Part shown: positions 20,061 to 30,001 of the stretch, piece by piece
How positions within the stretch are numbered: the first letter of the stretch is position 1
Layout of the letters: each line of letters opens with the position of its first letter
Origin: Conidiobolus incongruus B7586
Lineage: Eukaryota; Entomophthoromycota; Entomophthoromycetes; Entomophthorales; Conidiobolaceae
NCBI GenBank assembly: GCA_000697335.1
Contig: JNEM01016103.1
Location: forward strand, 1 to 30,001
Direction of reading: 5' to 3'
Length of the DNA stretch: 30,001 nt
Notes under the pieces: model-generated
Database searches by the model: none
What the model was told of the DNA's origin: nothing
Seen by the model: the letters and a program-made list of their open reading frames with translations, nothing else
Position numbers and translations under genes: made by a program

Positions 20061-21158
20061 TTAATTAGAGTTCATGGGTGCACGCCATAATACTCTTTCG
20101 GCTCTTCTGCCGCCAAGAGGTCGAAGAGGTTTACGAACAATAGAAATAGCTGAGGCGGAAGTAGAACCAAATACCATGACAACGGACTCTTCACCACCAA
20201 GAGCAGGGTTGCGTGCTTTTTCTCTCAAGTGAATAACTTCTTTAGCTAAGTGGTATCTTTCAACATCGGAAGGAGCTGAGAATTTATCGGATTCAACAAC
20301 TCGTTTCAACCATTCGAAAGGAAGCTGAACTAAGGTATTAATTAAAAGACGACGGGCGTTCTCATTCTTATGGGGTCCGAAAACTGGTTCACCTGAAGTA
20401 AGACCAGTGGTTAAGAAATGGAAACAGGCATCGCGAATCTTTTGTCCATAAATTCCGTATTCTGGTTTGGATGTAGATGCTTGTGAAAGTTGGGGAGAAT
20501 GAGAGCCGTTAGTAGGAGTAGTTTCACCAGATCCATTTGAAGCAAGTCCATTGGAGTTATCAGCAGGATTACTACTGATACCTTCAACGAATCTAGTATA
20601 GTCTAAAACGTTATCCAAAGATAAGTTAGCAACCATGATTTGGAAAGCCAAATTAGCTAAATCTGGCAAATCTAAAAAGTAGGCTGTAGCTAAAACGTTT
20701 TTGGCATTAAGAGGATTAATAGCCTGATGCGAATAGCTGGCATATAAATGTCCCAAAGCAATTGCGAAACTTTCTTCAGTGATATTAGGGTCATCGACGT
20801 TTAAGCTAATATCGTGATAATCAGCGGCTGAGTTTAAAGCATGAAGTAAAGTTGGAGATCTACAAAGTATTAAAGAGTGGAGTTTGTAGGCACGATCCAC
20901 TGTAAGGGAAGGAACGTGTAATAAAACATCGGAAAAAGTGCCGTTGAGAAAGCCTACTTGATACAAATGGTCACAAATTGTGTCGTGAAGTACAGGTCTG
21001 GTAGGGCCAGGAGTGGATGGATGAGAAGGGTGTTCTGACTAAAATAAACAAAATTAGAGTAAAAAAGATTGAAAATGAAAAGAGTTCAAACTTACCTGAG
21101 TATTTTTGGGAGAAGAAGTATTTTGAACATTATTTGCGGATGTCATATTTGATTTCAT
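20061..21158 (-). CDS. BTB/POZ-domain protein (two exons)
   Basis: Exons 21096-21158 and 20061-21038 (minus strand) give 346 residues. The first exon encodes only 21 polar residues starting MKSNMTSANN. The second begins SEHPSHPSTPGPTRPVLHD, so the true protein is 45 residues longer at the N-terminus than the Met-initiated frame inside it. A BTB/POZ fold covers about 51-152 (FLNGTFSDVLLHV, KLHSLILCRSPTLLHALN, then the NVLATAYFLDLPDLANLAF helices). A Ser/Thr/Gly-rich spacer (about 175-215) follows, then a helical C-terminal half rich in charged residues and a basic end (RKPLRPLGGRRAERVLW). BTB domains dimerise and often recruit cullin-3 or act in transcription; no Kelch, MATH or zinc-finger partner is visible here, so the role is open. 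Confidence 0.85.
21039..21095 (-). other. Intron of the BTB gene
   Basis: A 57-bp GTAAGT..TTAG intron in phase 0 between PKNTQ and SEHPS. The donor matches the consensus well. Confidence 0.8.
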
Positions 21159-24100
21159 AATATAATAACAATAAATATTTTGGATTTTTTCAAACTAATT
21201 GTACAGAAGTAAAATAATTCTAAAATAAGGTGTTAAATTTGACGTCTGAATAAAAAAATATATTAAATCAATATATAAAATACCTTAATGTCAAATTTTT
21301 AATCAAAACTATATTAATTCTCAAACAACTGAGAAATTAACTAGGTTAAAATCTTTTAGTAACTAAACACGAAAGTTAGAGAAGATACATAGTGTGTGTT
21401 ACGTTTTATCCTTCTCCTTGATTGTAACTGAAGAATTAAAATTTTGGGTTTGTCAAAATCATTTCAATTGACCAATAAGCATGAATTTTCATATTGATAT
21501 ATGGATAAATTGAATGAAAATATAAGGTTCATTTTATTCAAGAAATGAGTTATAAGTATTTATTTATGATATTAAATATTTTATATAATTCCAATTTTTA
21601 TAAGAATTGATTTGATCATAAATAATTTTAAATGATTATTAATACATGATAATTAATTTGTAATTCGATTAGAAAATAAAATAGATAAAATTTTGAATAG
21701 TTATTATGAGTATGTAAAAAAGATAAATCCATGATACACGTATCTAATATTAGATTGTTTTATTTTTATCCTTTGTTATTATTATTATTTAAAAAAGATT
21801 TCATAGATTGGTTTAATTATGAATATTTATTAACCAAAACTAAACTAATAGTTCAAGAACCTATTATATAAAATATTTAAGTATTTTGTTTTTAAAGGCA
21901 TAATCTATAACTTTTTATATTAGAAATTTTTTCAATAATTCTTGTTATTCACATTACTAATTATACTTTTTATCCTTATTACCATAGCTGACAATTAATT
22001 TGCATATAACAATTTAAAATTATTTTATATTAGCAATAATATGAAATCAGCGATTATTGTAAATCTACTTCGTTACAAAAACATTCACTAATAAAATTAG
22101 ATATATCTGATATAAATATATATACAGCAATATTGATTTCTATCTTTGTCAATAAATTGAAATATCACCTATTTGATATTATTTTACATGCTTCCTTTAT
22201 AATTATTTACAATAGTGAAACTAGATATGAATATAGTTTGGTGAATAATTAATTTAATGACATTACTTCATTTTGATTGTATTTAAATCCTCCATTTATT
22301 TCATGAAATTCATTCAATAACAATGAGATTATAAATTATATATCAATTCTTAATAATATATTGTGTTTTTCAGAAAAATGAAAAATGATAATTTATTACT
22401 ATTCTGGGTTTAATATGCAATTAGAAAATTTGAATATATTCCCAAAAAATGTTTAAAAATAAATTGATCTCAAGTTATTTAATCTAATTCTAATATTTTA
22501 ATTAATCCGTTTAAAATAACATTTAAAACCTTATATTGGTTAATATTAGTAATTTTTTTTGAATTTATAAAACTAAAAATTTTAGTAAAAAAACTAGTTG
22601 AGTTTAAAGTTATTTGAATAAATTGGGTGTGATACTTATTGTTGTAATCATTGTTAATTTAATTATTAGAGTAATTTTTAAATTATATGTTACAATTTCC
22701 TGATATTCTGATACAGTATTTCTTAATCACTGATAAAATGAATATTTGATAAAAAATTCACAGATTGACTAGTGATGTAATTTCAGCATTTATAGAATGC
22801 TAAAAATATATAAAAACTAAATGAATTGAAGAATAGACATTAGGGTTATTTACATGTTTGAAGCAATTTTTAAATTCCAATTCTTGAATTATCTTTTGAA
22901 TGATTAATTATGATATTTTGAATAATATAATTTTGCATTACAAATTATCAATCTGATCAATAATAATACGATTGAACCATTTTTCACTCATATTTAAATT
23001 TTAAAATACCAACCAAAATTTGATCATAGAATTTGCTTAAATTGTGCATAAAAATTTTAAATACCTATATATTAATATAATATTTAGCATTGAATTGAAT
23101 ATATATAATTTTTTTTATTACTATCACTCACATTTTATATATTAAGAACAAATTAAAGTTTATTAAAATATTATTACTACCTAGTTATAAAATACTTTTA
23201 TACCATTACATAGGATAAACATATCATTAATTCTTTTTAGATATAAAATAATCAAATATCGTTGATATATAATATAATAATTACATAAAACTTTATCCTA
23301 ACTCAATATACAGTACTTGTGAATTTTTATTTTTTAGCGGCATTGTGGCATAATGATAAAAAATTGGAAAAATATATATTTTTATAAATCAGATTAATGA
23401 AATAATAAACTCGAAAATATAAAATATTATTTTAATATTTCTTTATATTGTTTATTGAGGAAATTTGTGTTATAAATATATTTTTCAAAAAACTCAAGAT
23501 TTAAAGTATGATATTTGACTATATATTTTAAAATTATTGACATCTCAAACTTAATACTTATTATATTAGTCATGACAACATAAATTATTACAAGTTGGCA
23601 GTAATAAAAAAGATATATTTAATAATTTCGTGCTATTTATTATATCATAGATTATTTTATCAATATAACAATAATCATAATTCAAAAATTACTCAACTAA
23701 CACCTTAACATATTGATTTATTCTCTAATAGTCTTATTTAAACAAACATAATAAAATGTTATGAGTAAGAATTATTCAAAAATTTTGATAATATGAGTTA
23801 GACCTTATCTTTTTTCAATACATGCTTCTTTTCTATCTATAACTGGAATTTGTACTTATTTTAATATTTGAAATGTTAAAGGGGAAAGAAATTGATAATC
23901 ATTAGAATCAGTAAACTTTATTATTGCAAATTTGAAAATAAATTTGACATGACTAATATTTGATTTTATACATATAGTTATCATTAAATTCAATGTATTA
24001 AGATGAAATATTATACGTTACTATGAAGCCATTACAAAATGATCATATAATAGTGAACATATTAAATAAATAATTATATATATATATAATTGGTGTATCA

Positions 24101-25381
24101 AATTATAATATACTAAAAGCATCAAAATAAAAAATATCAAATTTTAGTCTGTTCAAATCCACATTTTTTATAAATTTAATATTAATTAAACGATGTTGAT
24201 TAATACTAAAAAATATATTCAACGCTTATCAGCTGGCCTTTAATACTCTAACTGATAATATATTTCACATTGACCATTTTTAATTCAATACACTTACAAA
24301 TTCACGTATTGCAAAAAACAAATTATATCCTACACATTATTTTTTCCAAATTTAAGTTGCATAATGTTGTTTCAATGTTGCAATTGAAGTGTGATAGGGT
24401 AACATAATTTATAATCATTGAAAAGGAAAGTAAACTTGTTAAATCATATTATGCCATTCCAATACTTTAACCAATACTTAACAAATAAACATTGGAATAT
24501 ATTTTATTCAATTTCAAATTATATCAACTGATGAAATATTTCGCCAATTTTAATATATTTCTAATAATTCAATACTCAATTAGAATAATCACGATAATTA
24601 AAATATCACCTTAAAATAATGTGTATCAATTAATTTTCAATAATAATTGGCGATTGTTAAGCATTGTATCATTAATAAAGGGAATCTTGTGACCATACAG
24701 CTTTAATAAGGACCTCTAATTTTTATTACCTCTATATAGTTTCGTTGTAAATTATGTTGGGTCATCACAAAAGTTTATCAACAAATATTATAATACAAAA
24801 TTACTAAAATAATTTATCATAGATTATATTTAAAAGAAATATTGTCAAGTTATGAAGATTTTAAATGTATATTACTTTGAATAGCCTAAATATAATTTAG
24901 GCTTAAATTGTTCCTATTAGCTTCAATTTTATGACTTCTATTTTGTTAATCCAAACTCGTTAATATTGAAATAAATCTCAAATTATAACAATATATTTCA
25001 AATTCAGCATTGATAATAAACTTCAATTATATATACCATATTTACTACTTAATTAAACACAAACTAAATCTGCAATAATCAATATATTCTGTACAGATTT
25101 TTGCCAATATATTAAAAATATATTGATCTGTTTGGTATGCTTTGATTTTTAACCAATTATTGGGGACTAGAAAAAAATGTCTTGAATTAATCTAGGTGAG
25201 GCTAAATTAAATCACAAATTTGATAAATAATCAATATAAATATTTGATTCAATGTTGTTATAAATAAATTTAAAAATATCATAACATAAGAATAGAAATG
25301 AAAAAATTCAAGATAATATCATTACTTTAATAAATAATTCAGAGTTTGTTAGAATTCTAATAATAAGTTGAATAAGGGTTG

Positions 25382-25449
25382 AAAATTAATTCACCTGAAC
25401 TGGAGTTCAATGGATTTGTTGAATTATCACAATCAGGTGATTAATTTTT
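25382..25449. repeat. 68-bp imperfect palindrome with nested hairpin
   Basis: Arms AAAATTAATTCACCTGA (25382-25398) and TCAGGTGATTAATTTTT (25433-25449) are near-exact reverse complements over 17 bp. Between them TTCAA (25406-25410) and TTGAA (25419-25423) form a second small inverted pair. It could be a cruciform, a solo hairpin element or a paired binding site. No role can be assigned. Confidence 0.6.
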
Positions 25450-26077
25450 AACCGAATTCTTTTGTTATTTTGGGTGTAATTGAATCAATTCAAATTAGAT
25501 AATTTAATTTTGACTTATTTCGACTTGGATTTATCATGTTAGCATTTGAATATATTTTTTAATTACATAATATAATGTATTTCGTTTATTTATTTGATTT
25601 ATAGTTTTTATTTATTGAGTTAATATAAATACACCTGATGATTTCATTCATTCATATTTATTGCGTAAATTCTTTTCTTTTACTATGCATAAAATTAATA
25701 TTCAATTCTGCGAATTTGTTAAATAATTTCCCCATACTTTTTAATCAGGGAATTGCTGTCAGGGTACACTACACCAAATAAACAAATAACACATATTTAA
25801 CATTATTATTTTAAGAATGGATTTTATCTATTGAAAAATTTATGAAATTGACAAATATTTGATTCGGTTTATTATATCTGAATAAATTATTAATAAAAAA
25901 TTCGGAATTAATTAGAAATATGCTTGAATAAAATCTAACTTGAAAATAAATAAGTTAGACATTTTTAGATAAATGATATATTTAATATATACTACAGGGT
26001 ATATTCTTTCTAACAAATCAATGAAGGATATATAGTTATCTTGTCATATAATGAAAATTTTAAGCAATATTTCCTAC

Positions 26078-26114
26078 GGTTTCGAGGTTATAACTGATTG
26101 ATAATCTCGAAACC
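26078..26114. repeat. 13-bp hairpin GGTTTCGAGGTTA / TAATCTCGAAACC
   Basis: Arms at 26078-26090 and 26102-26114 with an 11-base loop pair along all 13 positions if one G-U pair is allowed. In DNA this strong that differs from its AT-rich surroundings, a hairpin RNA, terminator-like structure or protein site is possible. Confidence 0.6.
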
Positions 26115-26653
26115 AGTTTCTCATTTTTTTAAATAATTGGTTTGAATACACAGAATAATTATTAATTCATTATATTAAATGGTAAATATTATTCCCCAGT
26201 ATTCGTGGACAAATATGGCAAATGCAAGCTCAACTGCCCATTTTTCCAATCAACTGTTATAAATTCAAGAACTTTTGCCTAGTCAGGGCCATTCAGAATC
26301 AGTTGAGGATTATGGTGAATGACAGATTAGGGAATTTGCATTCCCACAAGAGAATTGAGTTTATAACGATTTTAGCCTAATCTGTATTACTGAAAACTTT
26401 ATGATGAATGACCATTGGCCTAATCTACAGTAAATCTAATTCTAGCCAATCAGCTGGCTTTATTCAGTATGATAGCCTGAATTGATTTATGTTGAGGATT
26501 GACCACAAAGTAAACTAATACTGTTTCTAATTAACAGTTGAAAATATCACACCTTAATATCGAACGCTTGTTGGTTTTCTATTTGCTGTTCTGCTTTGTC
26601 ACTTATAGCTTAAGAGAGTATTGAAGCGCATCAAATCGTTCCACTCTTACAGA

Positions 26654-26801
26654 GTATGTAGTTTTTATCCTTTCTCTATACCTGATTTCATCCTTATGAA
26701 CCCACTTTAGTCAAGTACTAACATTATTTGGTATAGCGGTATTATCCACAAGTATCTTTACTTCGCACTCTAGCACTACTCTGTGTGCTATTTTGTTTCA
26801 G
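26654..26801 (+). other. Possible leader intron 1 of the kinase gene
   Basis: GTATGT donor and TTTCAG acceptor, 148 bp, longer than the coding introns here. Only splice-site shape supports it. Confidence 0.35.
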
Positions 26802-26891
26802 GTGCTAATTCCACTTCGTTTGGTTCATTTTCAAGGCTTGTAGAGTACAAAGTGGTTCAACCGATCAAAGAAGCCATTCTGCATTTAATAG

Positions 26892-26966
26892 GTATGCTTC
26901 TCTATTGAGAAAGTTTATTTTCTCTAATTTTATCGAACGCCCTTGTTGATATTGTTTCTGGTTTAG
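26892..26966 (+). other. Possible leader intron 2 of the kinase gene
   Basis: GTATGC donor and GTTTAG acceptor, 75 bp, ending 19 bp before the ATG at 26986. Only splice-site shape supports it. Confidence 0.35.
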
Positions 26967-26985
26967 AAGTTTTAATTTATTTATT

Positions 26986-28827
26986 ATGACAACTTTAAAA
27001 CCTGAAGAGGCTGATTTTGCTAATCAAATATCCTGCACAGCTACCTTCCAAGGGCATCCAACTCCCTCTTCAGCCCCTCCAAATACCGATTCGGTATCCG
27101 GAACACCCTCCGAAACCGATTTAACTAATCCTTTAAAACGCAAAAGCGACCAACTATCAAGTCACGAAAATTCTACTAACTTTTTTCTTAAGCTATTCGA
27201 CACTATTTTCGAAAAGGCCTCGGAAAATGTCAAAAAGGACAATTATACACCACCTTCTAGTTTATCTCTCTCTTCTAATTCACATAGCTCTCCTATTCAG
27301 AAGCCGATATGGAGAATTTATGATTTTGACGCTATTAAAGAAGTTGGAGAGGGTAGTTACGGTGTTGTTTATTCCGCTTTTCACCGTCCTACTAGACAAA
27401 CGGTTGCTCTTAAGAAAATGAAACCCTTTGCTAAAATTGGTATACCTCGTTGTATAATAAGTGAAATTGCCCTTTTGAAATCGTGTCAACATAAAAATAT
27501 TCTTCAAATACATAACACTATGGTTGCTGAGCGGCCCCCTAATCACAGAGGTCCAGCTGACTTGTACATAATAACGCCATACATATCGCATGACCTCTAC
27601 GGTCTTCTACTCAACCCTAAATTCACCTTTTCTTTACCTTTTATCAAGCATATTTCCCTACAACTCTTAACGGGGATTAAATACTTGCATTCTAAGGACA
27701 TTGTCCATCGAGACATCAAACCATCTAATCTTTTAATAACCAGAAAAGGTGTCTTGAAAATCGCCGATTTTGGCTTAGCACGTCGTCCCAACAATGGTCC
27801 TATGACACCCCAAATGGTCACCCATTGGTATCGTAGTCCTGAAATATGTTTGGGATCTAGTGAATACGCGCCTTCAACGGACATGTGGTCCATTGGTTGT
27901 GTTATTACTGAAATGTTAAGAGGTTTCCCCTTGTTCTTAGTCAACAACCATAGAGATTTCTTCATGCGTCTCTGTCATATTTTTGGTAAGCCTGATGAAG
28001 AGACATTGGATTATTATTCTTCCATCCAAAGATCGGTCAAAAATACTCCTTTGGATATCAATTTAGAAGTTGACTGGAATCAATCAAAACCTCATTTTGA
28101 TGAAAAATTTCAGAGTCTCAACGGGCCATTGGTTGCATTGGTCAAAGATCTTTTATGTTTAGATCCTCGTCGTCGTATTACAGCTGCTGAAGCTGTTCAC
28201 GCTTCATGCTTCTCAACCTTGCCCATGCCTGCTGTTGACGCTGGGTTTGAAGAAGTAGTCGCAAGTCACGAATCTACATTCTCTAAATTATACTCGAATG
28301 CCAATCAAATTTATGGATTGTCAACAAATTTTGTTCATCCTCAGCCATGGGGACAATACCATACCTCGCTCACACCGGGCAAATATTACTGCAAGCCTTT
28401 TGTTAATTTAAACCCCCCTACATCTTCCGCTCAACCCGCTTCTAATCGATCTCGTCATCATAATTACTCTTCACAATCGCAGCAGCGAAATGCTGCCTAT
28501 TATGAAACACCGAGCAAGAGACAGAGATACTCGAATCAATCTGGCTCTGCAGCTCCGGGACAAAACTCCGCAGGAGATAGTTTTACTAATTTCAACCAAT
28601 CTCAGCACAACTTTCAGCAAACATATCCCAACCAAAGCCATTCGTTTTACAACAACTCATATAATGGCAACTATCAAAATTTTCGCCGACCACGCGCTGG
28701 AGTGGCCGCCGCAAAGAATGGATTTTATGCTAACGGACAGTGGGATCAGCAGGAGAGTTGCTGGAATTCAGCAGAATCCAAATTTCAGCCTCAGGTTGGC
28801 CCTCCCTCGGATATCCACAGATCCTAA
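26986..28827 (+). CDS. Cyclin-dependent kinase, CDK9/BUR1/CTK1 type
   Basis: A 613-residue single-exon protein. A polar N-terminal tail (1-110) precedes a complete kinase domain at about 113-409: glycine loop GEGSYG (121-126), VALKK with catalytic Lys143, an alpha-C helix Glu160, HRDIKPSNLL (241-250), DFGLAR (261-266), a T-loop MTPQMVTHWYRSPE with Thr274 at the activating position, then DMWSIGC. ITPYISHDLYGLL is typical of the transcriptional CDK group (CDK9, BUR1, CTK1), which phosphorylates the RNA polymerase II tail and elongation factors with a cyclin partner. The cyclin-binding helix reads IPRCIISEIALLK instead of the usual P-I/S-T-A/S-x-R-E pattern, and the T-loop THWYRSPEICLG departs from TLWYRPPELLLG. 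The tail from about 440 is Asn/Gln/Ser/Tyr-rich. Catalytic residues are all present. I cannot choose between BUR1 and CTK1. Confidence 0.9.
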   Translation: MTTLKPEEADFANQISCTATFQGHPTPSSAPPNTDSVSGTPSETDLTNPLKRKSDQLSSHENSTNFFLKLFDTIFEKASENVKKDNYTPPSSLSLSSNSHSSPIQKPIWRIYDFDAIKEVGEGSYGVVYSAFHRPTRQTVALKKMKPFAKIGIPRCIISEIALLKSCQHKNILQIHNTMVAERPPNHRGPADLYIITPYISHDLYGLLLNPKFTFSLPFIKHISLQLLTGIKYLHSKDIVHRDIKPSNLLITRKGVLKIADFGLARRPNNGPMTPQMVTHWYRSPEICLGSSEYAPSTDMWSIGCVITEMLRGFPLFLVNNHRDFFMRLCHIFGKPDEETLDYYSSIQRSVKNTPLDINLEVDWNQSKPHFDEKFQSLNGPLVALVKDLLCLDPRRRITAAEAVHASCFSTLPMPAVDAGFEEVVASHESTFSKLYSNANQIYGLSTNFVHPQPWGQYHTSLTPGKYYCKPFVNLNPPTSSAQPASNRSRHHNYSSQSQQRNAAYYETPSKRQRYSNQSGSAAPGQNSAGDSFTNFNQSQHNFQQTYPNQSHSFYNNSYNGNYQNFRRPRAGVAAAKNGFYANGQWDQQESCWNSAESKFQPQVGPPSDIHRS

Positions 28828-29360
28828 TCGAATCCATTATTTATTGTGGAATATTTAATTACTAATATTTTTGTATTTAACCACACTTTTACGCAAACGC
28901 AATAATTTTTTATTAATATTTTGAGATTACTAATACTTTATCATTTGCGCTATTATTGCTAATCCTATCCAATCTATTTTAATTAGTTGGATGATTCTAA
29001 AATAGATTCACTCCAACTATACCTAACCGATTAACTTAAAAATTATTGTATTCATAGTCTACCTCACTGCACCTTATTTCATTAATTAAAATGATTAATT
29101 TACTAAATACAATACTGTTCAATCATTTTAATTATTTAAATAAAAACATTTAATTTGCTAATTCCACATTCTAATCATTTATTATTTTATTCTATTTCAA
29201 TCATTTATTTAAGAGATTTATATGATTTTTTAAATTTTCCTATGTTTATTTTTTGACAAAATGAGAAAAAAGTCATTTTATGTTTAACATATTCAAAATG
29301 CATCTAATTTTAATGTTAAATATAATACATATTAACTAGTTAAATAGATGATTTATTATA
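28828..29360. other. Convergent intergenic stretch
   Basis: 3' side of the kinase gene (plus) and of the BAR protein gene (minus). AT-rich, no coding frame. It has CGCAATAAT near 28897 and TTTGCGCTATTATTGC near 28945, similar words of opposite sense; too short to interpret. Confidence 0.5.
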
Positions 29361-30001
29361 TTATAATAGACCAGAGATAGAAAGCTCAGACATCCTTTGC
29401 AAAGAAGCATTAATTTCATTATCCAAACCTTCTTCATTGTAAGTATTCTGCTGAAGTGAGTATAGCTTATTATATGACCTTTCACTGAATTGGATTTGAG
29501 TTTTAACAAGTGCTTCAAAGCAGGGATCTAACAACTGCACTCTGGATTCAATTAACTTTGGAATTTCTGTGACCAATTGACGATTTAGACTCTCATAAAT
29601 ATCCTTAGTTTCTTGAGCCAAAGCTTCGGCCTTTTGTTGAAGAATTGGATCAGCATTGGGCTTACTAGCCATTTTCGCAGCTTTGGAGCGCGCAGCATCG
29701 TAATCCAGTACCTTTTTGTGACGACGTTTGATGGCATCGTTAATATCAGGGAAGCAAGCTACAACTCTACCTACAGGTTCTAAAATAGTTTCTTTAATAG
29801 TATCTTGCTATTAAAAAATTATTAGTAAATATAAATTAATAAATAATAAAAGATTGTTACAGTTTCGGAATGCACTTCATCTTTAATTTCGGTACAAATT
29901 TCAACATAACGACTGGCAACTGGAGTTAATTCTGATTCAGGACCTGCAAATTGACTTAAAATTTCAGCTGTACGAAGTTGAGCAGTACTTAAAGCTAAAA
30001 T
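29361..30001 (-). CDS. RVS161: BAR-domain protein, Rvs161/Hob3 type (3' part, runs off the window)
   Basis: Visible exons 29861-30001 and 29361-29807 (minus strand), joined by a 53-bp phase-0 intron, give the last 195 residues. The sequence is helical throughout and matches the amphiphysin-type BAR domain of Rvs161/Hob3: QFAGPESELTPVASRYVEI, ILEPVGRVVACFPDINDAIK, RRHKKVLDYDAARSKAAKM, then the long third helix ending RMSELSISGLL. There is no SH3 domain after the BAR domain, which separates it from Rvs167. The family is about 260-270 residues, so roughly 70 N-terminal residues lie beyond position 30001. With Rvs167 it bends membranes at endocytic sites and acts in cell polarity and fusion. The visible part is intact. 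Confidence 0.92.
29808..29860 (-). other. Intron of the BAR protein gene
   Basis: A 53-bp GTAACA..ATAG intron, phase 0, between EVHSET and QDTIKETILEPVG, in the middle of a conserved helix. Confidence 0.88.

Larger units (their letters stand above)
21159..26160. other. Long AT-rich intergenic stretch
   Basis: About 5 kb with no coding frame and no tRNA- or rRNA-like sequence. AT microsatellite-like runs occur near 24075-24088. Two inverted-repeat structures, at 25382-25449 and 26078-26114, are listed separately. I found no copies of the Tc1 ends by eye. Confidence 0.55.
26161..26985 (+). promoter_or_regulatory. Less AT-rich upstream and leader region of the kinase gene
   Basis: Composition changes near 26161 to a clearly higher GC than the 5 kb before it. 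CCAAT-type motifs (for example near 26433 and 26457), repeated CCTAATCT-type words, and possible leader introns (26654-26801, 26892-26966) suggest promoter plus 5' untranslated exons of the kinase gene. A 15-codon frame starting at 26216 is present but far from the main start. Confidence 0.45.

Noticed and set aside
26078-26114. tRNA B-box-like word GGTTTCGAG
   Set aside because: No cloverleaf, A box or acceptor stem can be drawn around it; a plain hairpin explains it.
21159-26160. CRISPR-like or tandem repeat arrays in the long spacer
   Set aside because: No regularly spaced repeat was visible; only short AT runs and two single palindromes.
27227-28858. Frames of 64-122 codons overlapping the kinase gene
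   Set aside because: They run through the conserved kinase domain or its tail in other frames and show no features of their own.

Overview
The window looks like nuclear DNA of an AT-rich fungus. A KTR/MNT-type (GT15) mannosyltransferase, an Rvs161/Hob3-type BAR protein and a Rax1-like RGS membrane protein are fungal families. Genes are split by very short GT..AG introns of about 50-66 bp. Genes have moderate GC, while the DNA between them is extremely AT-rich. An early-diverging lineage with such composition, for example Conidiobolus-like Entomophthoromycotina, is my best guess; this is inference, not proof.

Layout. 1-2780: a nest of two dead Tc1-type DNA transposons. The inner copy (814-2388) sits in the outer one and has TA target duplications, long inverted repeats with two internal direct repeats each, and a decayed transposase that still shows DD34E spacing. 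2790-4430: AT-rich DNA with one possible MITE. 4430-6016: an S/N/Y/Q-rich, prion-like protein with a CsbD-like tail, minus strand. 6017-9690: AT-rich spacer. 9788-10762: a two-exon RGS membrane protein. 11787-12113: a two-exon DMAC1-like (DUF4536-like) small membrane protein, convergent with 12231-13434, a two-exon GT15 mannosyltransferase. 13809-14192: a possible small secreted protein. 15711-16786: a two-exon EamA/DMT transporter. 18348-19507: a three-exon M14 carboxypeptidase-like protein that has lost its zinc and catalytic residues. 20061-21158: a two-exon BTB/POZ protein. 21159-26985: a long AT-rich spacer with two inverted-repeat structures and a GC-richer leader. 26986-28827: a CDK9/BUR1/CTK1-type kinase. 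29361-30001: the 3' part of an Rvs161/Hob3-type BAR protein that runs off the window.

The genes do not form a cluster with one purpose: they alternate in strand and cover secretion and cell wall (mannosyltransferase), polarity and membrane shape (RGS protein, BAR protein), transcription (CDK) and transport. Gene models were extended across introns by matching splice sites, frame and family continuity, which recovers C-terminal or N-terminal parts not visible in the uninterrupted reading frames.

The most notable items are the nested IR/DR Tc1 elements with transition-biased, CpA-to-TpA-like decay (RIP-like), the metal-less M14 pseudo-peptidase kept as an intact spliced gene, and the prion-like protein with a CsbD-like end.
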